Source: Oceanospirillum sanctuarii
GTDB lineage: Bacteria; Pseudomonadota; Gammaproteobacteria; Pseudomonadales; Halomonadaceae
Length of the DNA: 64,000 bases
Reading direction: 5' to 3'
Assembly: GCF_002150805.1 (NCBI RefSeq)
Contig: NZ_MTBA01000006.1
Location: forward strand, 55,172-119,171
Below are positions 38,253-47,758 of this stretch, one piece after another; position 1 is the first letter of the stretch; each line of letters begins with the position of its first letter. The translations under genes and the position numbers were made by a program. The notes beneath the pieces are model-generated. The model saw only the letters and a program-made list of their open reading frames with translations. It did no database searches and was not told the DNA's origin.

Positions 38253-39113
38253 TTAAGCTTTCTTCTTGCTCAGAGTCTCATTTACCGCTGCTGCGATAAT
38301 CAGGCTGCCACCGATCAGCGTCATGGTTTCTGCCTGTTCACCTAAAATCAGGAAAGCGAGAAGAGCACCGTAAACCGGTTGCAGGCAGGAGATAAGGCTG
38401 ATACTGGCGGCTTTCAGATAACGAAGGCTGTTAGCCAAAAGCGTGTGAGGTGCAGCAGTAAACACGGTCGCCAGCAGGAAGAGCTGGAACCACTGCTCAC
38501 CGGGTAGAGTGAAGAGCTTGCCTGTGACAAATGGCAGCAGCATCAGCGCAACTAATAACGATTGCCAGCCCATGGTCAGAAGAGGGCTGTACTGGCTGTA
38601 ATACTTCTTCATAAAGAGGTTGCGCAGTGTAAATAGAAAAGCGGAAATCACACCCCAGAAGACGCCCAAAGCGATAGGGTCATCCGGATTTAAAGAGGGT
38701 GTCATCAGGGTGATACCTGATACAACAAGCAGCGCCGCGAACAGATCTTTACCCTTGAGACGCACCCGATCAAAGACAGGTTCTAACAGAACCGTCATCA
38801 CCGGAAAGGTAAACAGAGCCAGAATCCCCACCGTTACTCCGGCAATCTGCATGGAGTGGAAGTAAGTCACCCAATGCAGCCCCATAAGAACTGATAAGCC
38901 GAGAATGCCGATGTTGTGCTGTTTCAGGCTGAAGCCAAGGGGCTTACCTCTTAGCTTCAGCCAGCCGAGCAAAAGAACGCCTGCAATCAGGCAGCGCCAG
39001 GCGGTCATATCCAGTGCATTAAGATTCAGAGTCTGAGAAAAGAGGGCGGTGCCACCAAACAGCAGTAAGCCTCCATGCAGACTGGCAAGGCCTTTCAGGC
39101 GATCAGACTGCAT
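38253..39113 (-). CDS. EamA-family transporter
   Basis: 286-residue DMT-superfamily carrier with ten hydrophobic spans in two EamA halves (LHGGLLLFGGTALFSQTLN and ALGVFWGVISAFLFTLRNLF), ending in a short Lys-rich tail. Substrate unknown. It is convergent with the lipoprotein gene and lies just downstream of the two GGDEF-like genes on the same strand, so co-transcription with them is possible across the 39-bp gap. Confidence 0.85.
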   Translation of the reverse strand: MQSDRLKGLASLHGGLLLFGGTALFSQTLNLNALDMTAWRCLIAGVLLLGWLKLRGKPLGFSLKQHNIGILGLSVLMGLHWVTYFHSMQIAGVTVGILALFTFPVMTVLLEPVFDRVRLKGKDLFAALLVVSGITLMTPSLNPDDPIALGVFWGVISAFLFTLRNLFMKKYYSQYSPLLTMGWQSLLVALMLLPFVTGKLFTLPGEQWFQLFLLATVFTAAPHTLLANSLRYLKAASISLISCLQPVYGALLAFLILGEQAETMTLIGGSLIIAAAVNETLSKKKA

Positions 39114-39152
39114 GGGATTTCTGTTTGGTTAGCATAGGGATATTGGCAGGCA

Positions 39153-40118
39153 TCAGAGAGCATTCTGGCTATGCAGGTCAGGGTCGCCCAGCGCCCGTTC
39201 CAGAAATTGCTGGGCATCTTCACTGGCTTGGAGAGTAACCGGGTTTAGTCCCAGATCCTGAGTAATGGCTGAAAGCTCCAAATGATCGGCAATCTGTTGA
39301 ATCAGTCGTTCCTTCAGGACAATACAACCGTTAATCGAGGTGTTGGGCAGTAATAGCAGAAAACTGTTGTCACTCATGCGGTAGATCTCATCACCGGTAC
39401 GGCTGACATCTTTCATAGTATTTGAGACTTTGAGCAGCAAGTGACGTGTTTTGTATTCGCCCTGACGCAGGGTGATATCTTCCATGTTGTGGATGGTAAA
39501 CAGCAGAGCGGACAGTGGACGGCGGGTCGCTTTTGCCCGGGCAACTTCAGCCAGTAAGCGCTTGTTCACCTGATTCGAGGAGAACGCACCTGTGAGGCTG
39601 TCCTTTCCGCTCAGACGTTCCAGAGTTCGAGTCTGACTCTCCTGGGTGTAAGCAAAGATAAAGCTGATGCCTGAGAAGAGACTTAGGTTAATCGCCAGAT
39701 CGCCAAGAATCAGAGGGTTGATCTGCTCTACCGCGAAAATCACGAACAGCGAGAAAAATAGCAGCAGGCTGATAGAAGCCTGACGCACCGGCAAAATAAA
39801 GTAGGTCAATACCGGAATCATATAGAGCCACTGACGGTACAGAGGGTCAAATAAGGGGCCGCTGTTAAGAACAACCAAGCCGATAATGATCAGAAGTGGG
39901 TAAGGTGTCAGATCCCGCCCTTCTTTGCTCTGAAAGAAACGGATCAGAGCCAGTACTAGAACAAAGGGGCTGGATAACGCAGGCCAAAGGATCTGTGTGT
40001 AGTGGCCCAGCATGTAGTGATACCAGGCGATTACGGCCAGTGCGACGGCTAAGGATAGATAGAGTCCAGCGGTGACGTTATCCCGCATCTTGGAGAGGTT
40101 CTGGCCCAGATCAATCAT
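39153..40118 (-). CDS. Membrane protein with degenerate GGDEF domain (second of pair)
   Basis: 321 residues. Five or six membrane spans occupy the first 160, then a GGDEF-fold domain begins at GKDSLTGAFSSNQVNKRLL. Where active cyclases have R-x-GGDEF, this reads YRMSDNSFLLLLPNT, so diguanylate cyclase activity should be lost. The ATG at 40118 has an AGGA element and overlaps the end of the preceding gene; in-frame upstream starts at 40133 and 40154 are less likely. Similar in layout to its upstream neighbour, which suggests a duplication. Confidence 0.82.
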   Translation of the reverse strand: MIDLGQNLSKMRDNVTAGLYLSLAVALAVIAWYHYMLGHYTQILWPALSSPFVLVLALIRFFQSKEGRDLTPYPLLIIIGLVVLNSGPLFDPLYRQWLYMIPVLTYFILPVRQASISLLLFFSLFVIFAVEQINPLILGDLAINLSLFSGISFIFAYTQESQTRTLERLSGKDSLTGAFSSNQVNKRLLAEVARAKATRRPLSALLFTIHNMEDITLRQGEYKTRHLLLKVSNTMKDVSRTGDEIYRMSDNSFLLLLPNTSINGCIVLKERLIQQIADHLELSAITQDLGLNPVTLQASEDAQQFLERALGDPDLHSQNAL

Positions 40119-41061
40119 AGAGTTCCTGCTCATTCTGGATATCAATAAAGTCACTCTTCAGATAGAGCGGAGCGTTTACATCCTGCTGAGATGCAAAAGT
40201 GATGGCTGCCGCTGCTTTATCCAGCAGTTCCTGCTCGGTTTCATGCTCACCGGGAACTACAGCTGCCAGATGCATACGTTCATTAAAATCGTTGTAGTAC
40301 TGGTAACAGATACTCAAACTGTCCCGGAATGACCCCGATGGCGTCAGTGCAATCAGGTAGTCATCAACCCGGTACAGGCGATCAAAAGGGCGAAGAGCTT
40401 TGTGGAGGTGTTGGGCGCTTTTTCGCAGTGTCAGCTCAGGATGTTCTTCCCGTCCTTTAAAACAAAGCAGAGCCAGACTGGTGTTTTCACGATCTGCGCG
40501 CGCCAGTTCCCGTGGCAGGTCGTCCATCAGCTGCTGTGTGTTGTAGGCTGAGCTTTCTGCATCAAGACTGACAAGTTGCTGAAGGTGTTGCTGCTTTTCA
40601 CGGTTGGTAAAAATGAAAATGCAGGCAACGGAGGTTGCTGACCAGAACAGATACAGCACCTGAAGTCGCTCAATTCCACCTAGCTGAACAGTCGTTGAAA
40701 GATTGAAAACCAGTGCGTAACCCAAGGTCAGCGAGAGTGCTGTTCTGAAAGGCAGAAGGCTGAACAGGTACAGTGGCAGAATATAGGCCCAGTGAGCCGT
40801 CAGCACGACAGGTACCCAAAAACCGGCAATGGTCAGTGTTGCCACAACGGCCAGAACCAGTAATGGCAACAGGCGGGAGGGTTTATGGGTAAACCAGAAA
40901 TTATAGATACCTGTGGTTAGCAAGGTGACACTGACCAGCATGAGAGCCTGACCGGCCTCCGGTAATTGATTCAGGTACTGAGTCCAGCCCAGCAGAAGGG
41001 TAAATGCACCTGCCAGGATAAAGTAAACCGCATTCAGGCGTGCTTTGTACTTGGTGTCCAT
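40111..41061 (-). CDS. Membrane protein with degenerate GGDEF domain (first of pair)
   Basis: 316 residues with about six N-terminal membrane spans and a C-terminal GGDEF-like domain starting near SLDAESSAYNTQQLMDDL. The signature position reads LYRVDDYLIALTPSGS, lacking the GG[DE]EF motif, and the substrate-binding DxLTGL-like segment is also weak. Its stop overlaps the start of the next GGDEF-like gene, indicating an operon. Likely a binding or scaffolding relative of diguanylate cyclases rather than an enzyme. Confidence 0.8.
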   Translation of the reverse strand: MDTKYKARLNAVYFILAGAFTLLLGWTQYLNQLPEAGQALMLVSVTLLTTGIYNFWFTHKPSRLLPLLVLAVVATLTIAGFWVPVVLTAHWAYILPLYLFSLLPFRTALSLTLGYALVFNLSTTVQLGGIERLQVLYLFWSATSVACIFIFTNREKQQHLQQLVSLDAESSAYNTQQLMDDLPRELARADRENTSLALLCFKGREEHPELTLRKSAQHLHKALRPFDRLYRVDDYLIALTPSGSFRDSLSICYQYYNDFNERMHLAAVVPGEHETEQELLDKAAAAITFASQQDVNAPLYLKSDFIDIQNEQELYD

Positions 41062-41470
41062 TCGCGTATAGTTGCCTGTTCTGGAAATGATTACAGCGAA
41101 TTATAACGGTTAAAGTCCTTAAAGGTAGGGGCGTTCCGGATATATTTGCTGTTCAGATCAAGAGTTTAGGCTTTCTTTTATCGTCACTGTTTGGCTTCTG
41201 TTACCCACTGAGCTTTTTGACAGGCTGATCCCGGAAAACCGATTGAACTCTCTCCGGATAAACTGGCTGAGATTTTGGCCATTTAACTTCAGGCACACAT
41301 CGTCTAACAAACTCGTTTCACGCTGTTTCGTGAAGGCTTAATCGGTAACGGATTGATGTGACAGCCAAAAAATAAAGTGTGTTCCCATCAGAGATTTATC
41401 TTTGCATTGAACACGGGGTATGACAGTGAATGTCTGCCCACGAATAATGAGAGCATCAGGGTTTAACACC
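41062..41470. promoter_or_regulatory. 409-bp gap between the GGDEF pair and proA
   Basis: Divergent promoter region. It contains a six-base inverted repeat, TTCACG and CGTGAA, at 41317-41334. A protein-like stretch of 21 codons ending in TAA at 41286 is preceded by an in-frame stop and is probably chance. Confidence 0.4.
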
Positions 41471-42727
41471 ATGAATATCAAAGAGTACATGCAGGAGATG
41501 GGGCAGAAAGCCCGTCTTGCTTCCCGCGCCATTGCAAAAGCTGATACCGGACTGAAAAACAAGGCCCTTCTGGCCACCGCAGATGCCCTGGATGCGGCCC
41601 GACCGGTACTGACAGAAGCTAATGAAAAAGATCTGGAAAATGGTCGCAATAATGGTCTGGACAGTGCGCTGCTGGATCGTCTGGCACTGACGCCTAAGGT
41701 GATCGATACCATGATCGAAGGTCTGCGTCAGGTAGCCGCCCTGCCGGACCCTGTGGGTGAAATTACCGATATGAACTACCGCCCAAGCGGTATTCAGCTG
41801 GGTAAAATGCGTGTACCTCTGGGTGTGATCGGCATTATTTATGAGTCCCGCCCGAATGTAACGGTAGAAGCTGCCAGCCTGTGTCTGAAGTCTGGTAACG
41901 CTGTGATCCTGCGTGGTGGCTCTGAAGCGATTCACTCCAATCAGGCGATCGCCAAGTGTCTGGCTCAGGGGCTTGAGGCTGCGGGTCTGCCGGCGGCAAC
42001 GGTTCAGGTGGTTGAGACCACGGATCGTGCTGCGGTGGGTGAGCTGATCACCATGCCTGAGTTTGTTGATGTTATTGTGCCTCGTGGTGGTAAAGGTCTG
42101 ATCGAACGCATCAGTAAAGAAGCTTCTGTTCCAGTGATTAAACATCTGGACGGCATCTGCCACGTTTATATTGATGATCAGGCGGATCTGGAAAAAGCCG
42201 TTAAGATTGCTGTTAACGCCAAGACCCATCGCTATGGCACCTGTAATACCATGGAAACGCTGCTGGTAGCTGAGTCAGTTGCTGCTAAAGTGCTGCCGCT
42301 GCTGGCGGAAGAGTATGCTGCCAAAGGTGTTGAGCTGCGTGGTTGTGAGAAAACTCGCGCCATTCTGGCTGATGCTGTACCTGCGACCGATGAGGACTGG
42401 AGCACGGAATATCTTGCACCTGTTCTGGCGATTAAAGTGGTAGCAACCATGGATGAGGCGATTGATCATATTAATGATTATGGCTCGCAACATACAGATG
42501 CCATTGTCACCGAAAACTACACGCTGGCGCGCCGTTTCCTGGCGGAGGTGGATTCCAGCTCTGTGATGGTGAATGCATCGACCCGTTTTGCCGATGGCTT
42601 TGAGTATGGCCTGGGTGCGGAGATCGGTATCTCCACCGATAAGATCCATGCCCGTGGGCCTGTAGGGTTGGAAGGTCTGACCTCTCAGAAGTATGTTGTC
42701 TTCGGGGATGGCCACATTCGCCAGTAA
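41471..42727 (+). CDS. proA: ProA, gamma-glutamyl phosphate reductase
   Basis: NADPH-dependent reduction of gamma-glutamyl phosphate, second step of proline synthesis. 418 residues from the ATG at 41471; an in-frame start 17 codons upstream adds unrelated residues. Aldehyde-dehydrogenase fold with [19 protein letters not shown], the substrate region [11 protein letters not shown], the catalytic cysteine in [13 protein letters not shown], and the late [19 protein letters not shown]. First gene before nadD, with a large hairpin between. Confidence 0.96.
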   Translation: MNIKEYMQEMGQKARLASRAIAKADTGLKNKALLATADALDAARPVLTEANEKDLENGRNNGLDSALLDRLALTPKVIDTMIEGLRQVAALPDPVGEITDMNYRPSGIQLGKMRVPLGVIGIIYESRPNVTVEAASLCLKSGNAVILRGGSEAIHSNQAIAKCLAQGLEAAGLPAATVQVVETTDRAAVGELITMPEFVDVIVPRGGKGLIERISKEASVPVIKHLDGICHVYIDDQADLEKAVKIAVNAKTHRYGTCNTMETLLVAESVAAKVLPLLAEEYAAKGVELRGCEKTRAILADAVPATDEDWSTEYLAPVLAIKVVATMDEAIDHINDYGSQHTDAIVTENYTLARRFLAEVDSSSVMVNASTRFADGFEYGLGAEIGISTDKIHARGPVGLEGLTSQKYVVFGDGHIRQ

Positions 42728-42768
42728 GCGCTTTTGCTCTCAAGGCGAACAAGAGCCGTACAAATATT

Positions 42769-42814
42769 CTGAAACAGCAACGGCAGACCTCTGAGTCTGC
42801 CGTTGCTGTTTCAG
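42769..42814 (+). other. 20-bp perfect inverted repeat between proA and nadD
   Basis: Arms 42769-42788 and 42795-42814 are exact complements around a six-base loop (CTCTGA). No U-tract follows; the tail is GGATTTACC. Probably an RNA stem ending or protecting the proA message. Confidence 0.65.
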
Positions 42815-42895
42815 GGATTTACCTTCTCAGGTAATGGTATAAGCGAATCAACTCGCGACATATTTTAAGTTGCGACATACCCGAAAGCAGAATGT

Positions 42896-43555
42896 ATGAC
42901 TGAAAAAGCAAATGTTATCGCTGTAATGGGGGGGACGTTTGATCCTGTTCATAATGGCCACCTTCGCTCAGCTCTGGAACTGAAAGAGTTGCTGGCGCTG
43001 GATGAAGTGCATCTTGTTCCCTGTCATCAGACGCCTCATCGCAAACAGCCCGGCAGAACCAGTCAGCAGCGGCTGGATATGCTGAAACTGGCCGTTAAGG
43101 GTGAAGAAGGGCTCTGTATCGATGACAGAGAACTGCGCCTTGATCAGCCGTCATATTCGGTGTTGACCCTGCAAAGTCTGAGGGATGAGTTGGGCGATAA
43201 CGCCGTAATCTGCTGGGTGATGGGTGTGGATGCGTTTGCTCACTTTACCCGTTGGCATCAATGGCAACGTATTCTCGAACTTGCCAATCTGGTGGTGATG
43301 ACACGTCCGGGCTTTGAGCTTGATCCTGATTCTGAAGAGGCCAGACTTTGGCGCGATCTGCAGCTGGACCCTGTGAAATTAGAGGGGCAGTCTCAAGGCC
43401 GAATTATTCCTGTTCGCCTGCCCTCTCAGTTGGAAATTTCAGCCACTTACATTCGTGATCAGCTGGCTGTGAAGCGATCAGTTCGTTATTTACTGCCGGA
43501 ATCGGTGGTGGATTACATCGCCGAAAATCGTCTCTATGCCGGAACACTCGCCTGA
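42896..43555 (+). CDS. nadD: NadD, nicotinate-nucleotide adenylyltransferase
   Basis: Adenylates nicotinic acid mononucleotide in NAD synthesis. 219 residues. The nucleotidyltransferase signature is intact, GGTFDPVHNGHLRSAL, with the VPCHQTPHR region and the C-terminal SATYIRDQLA replacing the ISSTxxR motif. It begins the nadD-rsfS-rlmH-mrdA-rodA series. Confidence 0.96.
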   Translation: MTEKANVIAVMGGTFDPVHNGHLRSALELKELLALDEVHLVPCHQTPHRKQPGRTSQQRLDMLKLAVKGEEGLCIDDRELRLDQPSYSVLTLQSLRDELGDNAVICWVMGVDAFAHFTRWHQWQRILELANLVVMTRPGFELDPDSEEARLWRDLQLDPVKLEGQSQGRIIPVRLPSQLEISATYIRDQLAVKRSVRYLLPESVVDYIAENRLYAGTLA

Positions 43556-43754
43556 GTTTTGGCGACCTTTCTCGTTAATCTTGCTTTGTTTAGAGCTTCT
43601 TTGGCTTGCTGTGCTGGTATTTCATCGGTAAATGACGAGTTTTTACAGTCAAATGAACATTAAGGCTACAAAGCTGCTCTAAGTTGTAAGACAATTACGC
43701 CCTTATTCGATTAATCCTGAATATGTCTGGTTAATCCTGGAAATCTGAGGTCCT

Positions 43755-44132
43755 ATGCAAACAGAACAACTCAAGCAGCTGGTAATTGACTCGCTGGAAG
43801 AGATGAAAGGTAACGAAATTGTCGTGCTTGATGTCAGCGCCAATACCAGTGTTACTGATTTTATGATTATCGCCAGCGGTACATCCAGCCGCCATGTGGC
43901 CTCTCTGGCTAACAATGTTGTGGTGAATGTGAAAGAACAGGGTGTGCGTCCTCTGGGTGTCGAAGGTCAAGCCGGCAGCGAGTGGGTTCTGGTGGATCTG
44001 GGTGACATCGTTGTTCACATCATGCAGCCTGCTACCCGTCAGTTCTATGATCTGGAACGTCTGTGGAGCGATCTGCCGGATGATGCTGAGCAGGCTCCTG
44101 ATACTCAGGAATCGGCGGAGAGCCATTCTTGA
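43755..44132 (+). CDS. rsfS: RsfS, ribosomal silencing factor
   Basis: Binds ribosomal protein L14 and blocks subunit joining in starvation. 125 residues: the family core [37 protein letters not shown] and the terminal [20 protein letters not shown] are present, followed by an acidic tail. A GAGG element precedes the ATG. Its stop overlaps the rlmH start. Confidence 0.96.
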   Translation: MQTEQLKQLVIDSLEEMKGNEIVVLDVSANTSVTDFMIIASGTSSRHVASLANNVVVNVKEQGVRPLGVEGQAGSEWVLVDLGDIVVHIMQPATRQFYDLERLWSDLPDDAEQAPDTQESAESHS

Positions 44133-44596
44133 AGATCAAGCTAATTGCGGTGGGCACCAAAATGCCCAAGTGGGTGGAGCAGGGCTACGACGAGTATGCC
44201 AAGCGTCTGCCCCGGGAGTTTTCTCTTGAGTTGATTGAGATCGCTCCCGGCAATCGCGGAAAAAATGCTGATATTGAGCGTGCGATCCGCAAAGAGGGTG
44301 AGCTGATGATGTCAAAAATCAGCCCATCCGATCATGTGGTTGCCCTCGAAGTGCTCGGTAAGCCCTGGTCAACGGAGCAGTTGGCTAAAGAAGCGGAAGG
44401 CTGGCAGATGTTGGGTAGTGATGTGTGTTTGCTAGTGGGTGGTCCTGAAGGACTGGCTCCGGAATGTAAGCAACGTGCAAATCAGCAGTGGTCTTTGTCC
44501 CCTCTAACGCTACCGCACCCCATGGTAAGAATTCTTCTGGCTGAGCAGGTTTATCGCGCCTGGAGCGTGATTCAGGGCCATCCCTACCATCGCTAA
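44129..44596 (+). CDS. rlmH: RlmH, 23S rRNA pseudouridine-1915 N3-methyltransferase
   Basis: SPOUT-fold methyltransferase acting on pseudouridine 1915 in helix 69 of 23S rRNA. 155 residues, exact family length. The trefoil-knot region shows [17 protein letters not shown] and [19 protein letters not shown], ending GHPYHR. Translation begins at a TTG that overlaps the rsfS stop as TTGA, so the two are coupled. Confidence 0.96.
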   Translation: MKIKLIAVGTKMPKWVEQGYDEYAKRLPREFSLELIEIAPGNRGKNADIERAIRKEGELMMSKISPSDHVVALEVLGKPWSTEQLAKEAEGWQMLGSDVCLLVGGPEGLAPECKQRANQQWSLSPLTLPHPMVRILLAEQVYRAWSVIQGHPYHR

Positions 44597-44629
44597 CAAT
44601 CTCTTCTTTTCAAGAACGGTGACAACCGG

Positions 44630-46510
44630 ATGTCAGAAAAACGCACACTGAAAAACCTCGACCTTGAGTATCGCCTCTTCAAGGAAAGGATCTTTGTTGC
44701 TTTTGCCATCGTTATCCTTCTTGTAATGGTGCTGATCTCCCGTATGGTTTACCTGCAGGTTTACCAATACGATGTCTACAGCACCAAGTCTGATAAAAAC
44801 CGTATGCACGTGCGCGCGATTCCCCCTACCCGAGGCCTTATCTTTGATGGTAAAGGTCGGGTTCTGGCGGAAAACCTGCCCAGTTACAACCTTATGTTTG
44901 TCCGTGAACAGGCCAAAGACATTCAGGGCGTGCTGAACACACTCGCAGAAATTCTTGAGCTGGATGAAGAGCAGCGTGAAGAGATCGCGACTCAGGCGTA
45001 CAGTCAGCGCCGACCTTTCCATTCGGCACTGTTATTGAGCCAGTTGACCGAAGAGCAGATCGCCAAGATCTCGGTGAACCGTTATCGCTTACCGGGTGTT
45101 GAGATTGAAGCACAGCTGATTCGTCACTACCCCTATGGCCCGATGACGGCCCATGTTCTGGGTTATGTGTCCCGTATCAGTGAGCGGGATCTGGAAAAAG
45201 TCGATCGCTCCCAGTATGCAGGTACTTACTATATCGGTAAGAGTGGTATCGAGCGTCAGTACGAAGAAACCCTGCACGGTAAAGTGGGCGTGCAGACCGT
45301 TGAGACGAATGCACGAGGCCGTGTGCTGAGTGTTCTGGATGAAAGCCTGCCTCAACCGGGTAAGTCGCTGAAGCTTCATCTGGATACGGATCTGCAATAT
45401 GCCGCCATGCGTGCGCTGTCCGGATTCCGTGGGGCGATTGTGGCTATTGATCCTAAAACCGGTGGCATTCTGGCGATTGTCAGTACCCCAAGCTTTGATC
45501 CCAACCTGTTTGTATCCGGCATTGACAGCAAAACCTATAAAGAGCTGATCACCTCCCGTGATCTGCCGATGTTTAACCGCAGCATTCGTGGTAACTATCC
45601 TCCGGCTTCAACGATTAAGTCCTTTATGGCGATCGCAGGTCTTGAAGAGGGTGTCATTACTGAAGGCCACACCATCGAAGATCCCGGCTGGTATCAGCTG
45701 CCTAACGATGATCGTTATTATCGTAACTGGAAGCGCAGCGGCCATGGTACCGTCGATATGAAAAAGGCGATTGTTGTGTCCAACGATACCTATTTCTACG
45801 ATCTGGCGTTTAATCTGGGTATCGACCGGATTCATCCCTTTATGCAGCGCTTTGGCTTTGGTCTGAACACCTCGCTGGATATGCCTCAGGCATCACCGGG
45901 TCTTATGCCCAGCCGGGACTGGAAACGTATTAAGCGTAAATCCTCTTGGTTCCCGGGTGAGACCCTGAGCGTTGGTATTGGTCAGGGTTACTGGCAGGCA
46001 ACCCCTTTGCAGATCGCGACTTCTATGGCAGTACTGGCGAACAAGGGGAAATGGATTCAGCCGCGAATGGTGAAAAGCATCGGAGGGGAAGATATTCCGT
46101 TGAAAACCCCCGAAACACCGGCTGATATTGTTTTGTCCGATGAAAAGTACTGGGATGAGGTCATCGATGCCATGGTGGCGGTTGTACACAGTAACCGGGG
46201 TACTGCCCGTAAAGTCGGTGACAAGATTGACTACATCATGGCGGGTAAAACCGGTACCGCTCAGGTGAAAAGTATTAAGCAGGATGAAGTTTACGATGAA
46301 AGTAAACTGGCAGAGCGACACCGTGACCATGCTATGTTTGCGGGATTTGCTCCTGTTGAAAATCCAACGATTGCATTGGCGGTTATTGTTGAAAATGCCG
46401 GTAGTGGTAGTGCAACGGCGGCACCCATTGCTCAGATGGTGTTCGATGCTTATCTGAAAAAAGGTGACAAAACAGTGAGTATGTCTGAAGCGGAGGGTCG
46501 GCAGCAGTGA
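44630..46510 (+). CDS. mrdA: MrdA, penicillin-binding protein 2 (elongasome transpeptidase)
   Basis: Class B PBP that cross-links peptidoglycan during cell elongation together with RodA. 626 residues: a short cytoplasmic tail, one transmembrane helix (about residues 21-43), the pedestal domain and the transpeptidase domain. Catalytic motifs: SxxK as ASTIKSF, SxN as VSNDTYFYD and KTG as MAGKTGTAQV. The stop overlaps the GTG start of rodA. Confidence 0.96.
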   Translation: MSEKRTLKNLDLEYRLFKERIFVAFAIVILLVMVLISRMVYLQVYQYDVYSTKSDKNRMHVRAIPPTRGLIFDGKGRVLAENLPSYNLMFVREQAKDIQGVLNTLAEILELDEEQREEIATQAYSQRRPFHSALLLSQLTEEQIAKISVNRYRLPGVEIEAQLIRHYPYGPMTAHVLGYVSRISERDLEKVDRSQYAGTYYIGKSGIERQYEETLHGKVGVQTVETNARGRVLSVLDESLPQPGKSLKLHLDTDLQYAAMRALSGFRGAIVAIDPKTGGILAIVSTPSFDPNLFVSGIDSKTYKELITSRDLPMFNRSIRGNYPPASTIKSFMAIAGLEEGVITEGHTIEDPGWYQLPNDDRYYRNWKRSGHGTVDMKKAIVVSNDTYFYDLAFNLGIDRIHPFMQRFGFGLNTSLDMPQASPGLMPSRDWKRIKRKSSWFPGETLSVGIGQGYWQATPLQIATSMAVLANKGKWIQPRMVKSIGGEDIPLKTPETPADIVLSDEKYWDEVIDAMVAVVHSNRGTARKVGDKIDYIMAGKTGTAQVKSIKQDEVYDESKLAERHRDHAMFAGFAPVENPTIALAVIVENAGSGSATAAPIAQMVFDAYLKKGDKTVSMSEAEGRQQ

Positions 46511-47655
46511 GTACCAGAGACTTTCTTCACCGTCTTCCGGGAGCGACCCATGCGTTCCAAAGACCTGCTGGCTGGCTGGAGCGGGTGCATATCGATTTTT
46601 GGCTGTTGATGATTCTTTTTGTTCTGATCGGCAGTGGTTTGTTTGTGCTTTACAGTGCATCCGGTGAAAGTGCCCATGATGTTCAGCGTCAGGGAATGCG
46701 CTTTCTGGTCGCTCTGGTTGGCATGTGTGTGATTGCGCAGATAGAGCCACGACATCTGCAGCGCTGGTCGCCAGTGTTCTATTTTGGCGGAGCTGTTCTT
46801 CTGCTTTGTGTGCTGCTATTTGGTGTCGGAGCCAAGGGCGCTCAGCGCTGGATTCAGGTTCCCGGTGTTGGTTTTCGTTTTCAGCCTTCGGAAATTATGA
46901 AGCTGGCAATGCCGATGATGGTTGCCTGGTTTCTGGCAAACAGACCTTTGCCACCGAGTTGGAAACATTTGTTTATTTCTGCGGTCATTATTGGTGTTCC
47001 GGTTCTGATGATTGCCCGTCAGCCCGATCTGGGAACCTCGCTGCTGGTAGCAGCCGCTGCCTTGTTTGTTGTTTTGCTGGCAGGTCTGAGCTGGAGGCTG
47101 ATTGGCGGTTTTATCGCTCTTGGCATCTCAGCGTTACCGGCGCTTTGGTACGTTATGCATGACTATCAGCGTCAGCGGGTACTGACGTTCCTGAATCCGG
47201 AGAGTGATCCCTTGGGATCGGGCTGGAATATCATCCAGTCAAAAACAGCTATCGGTTCTGGCGGTCTGGATGGTAAAGGCTGGCTTGAGGGGACTCAGTC
47301 TCAGCTGGAGTTTCTCCCTGAGCGCCACACGGACTTTATTATTGCGGTTTTGGCTGAAGAGTTCGGTCTGATCGGAGTTTGCCTGATTCTGATGGTCTAT
47401 CTGGCAATTATCGGTCGGGGACTCTTTGTTGCGCTGAATGCTCAGGATACATACGGGCGTTTGGTTGCTGGCAGCATCACGCTGACCTTCTTTGTTTATG
47501 TGTTTGTGAATATCGGTATGGTAAGCGGTTTGTTGCCGGTGGTTGGGGTTCCATTACCACTGGTCAGTTTTGGGGGGACATCCATTGTAACCCTGATGGC
47601 AGGCTTCGGTATCTTAATGTCGATTCATACACACCGAAGTCTGGTTAGGAAGTAG
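46507..47655 (+). CDS. rodA: RodA, SEDS peptidoglycan glycosyltransferase
   Basis: Polymerises glycan strands from lipid II in the elongasome. 382 residues with ten membrane spans; family landmarks include ILMARQPDLGT-like LMIARQPDLGTSLLV, LDGKGWLEGTQSQLEFLPE and the catalytic-loop ERHTDFIIAVLAEEFG, then VGVPLPLVSFGGTS. GTG start within the end of mrdA, so translation is coupled. Confidence 0.96.
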   Translation: MSTRDFLHRLPGATHAFQRPAGWLERVHIDFWLLMILFVLIGSGLFVLYSASGESAHDVQRQGMRFLVALVGMCVIAQIEPRHLQRWSPVFYFGGAVLLLCVLLFGVGAKGAQRWIQVPGVGFRFQPSEIMKLAMPMMVAWFLANRPLPPSWKHLFISAVIIGVPVLMIARQPDLGTSLLVAAAALFVVLLAGLSWRLIGGFIALGISALPALWYVMHDYQRQRVLTFLNPESDPLGSGWNIIQSKTAIGSGGLDGKGWLEGTQSQLEFLPERHTDFIIAVLAEEFGLIGVCLILMVYLAIIGRGLFVALNAQDTYGRLVAGSITLTFFVYVFVNIGMVSGLLPVVGVPLPLVSFGGTSIVTLMAGFGILMSIHTHRSLVRK

Positions 47656-47758
47656 CCTCAGGCTTCTGAATATTAATGTTTTTAATTTGCCTGTTTGATA
47701 GAGTGCTGACTCTTAAACAGGTGAATTCAGTTTTGGAAATTACAGCATGGGATATCTG

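Noticed and set aside
41221..41286. Protein-like 21-codon stretch ending in TAA between the GGDEF pair and proA
   Set aside because: An in-frame TGA lies directly upstream and no start codon or flanking coding sequence is seen, so a gene remnant cannot be supported.
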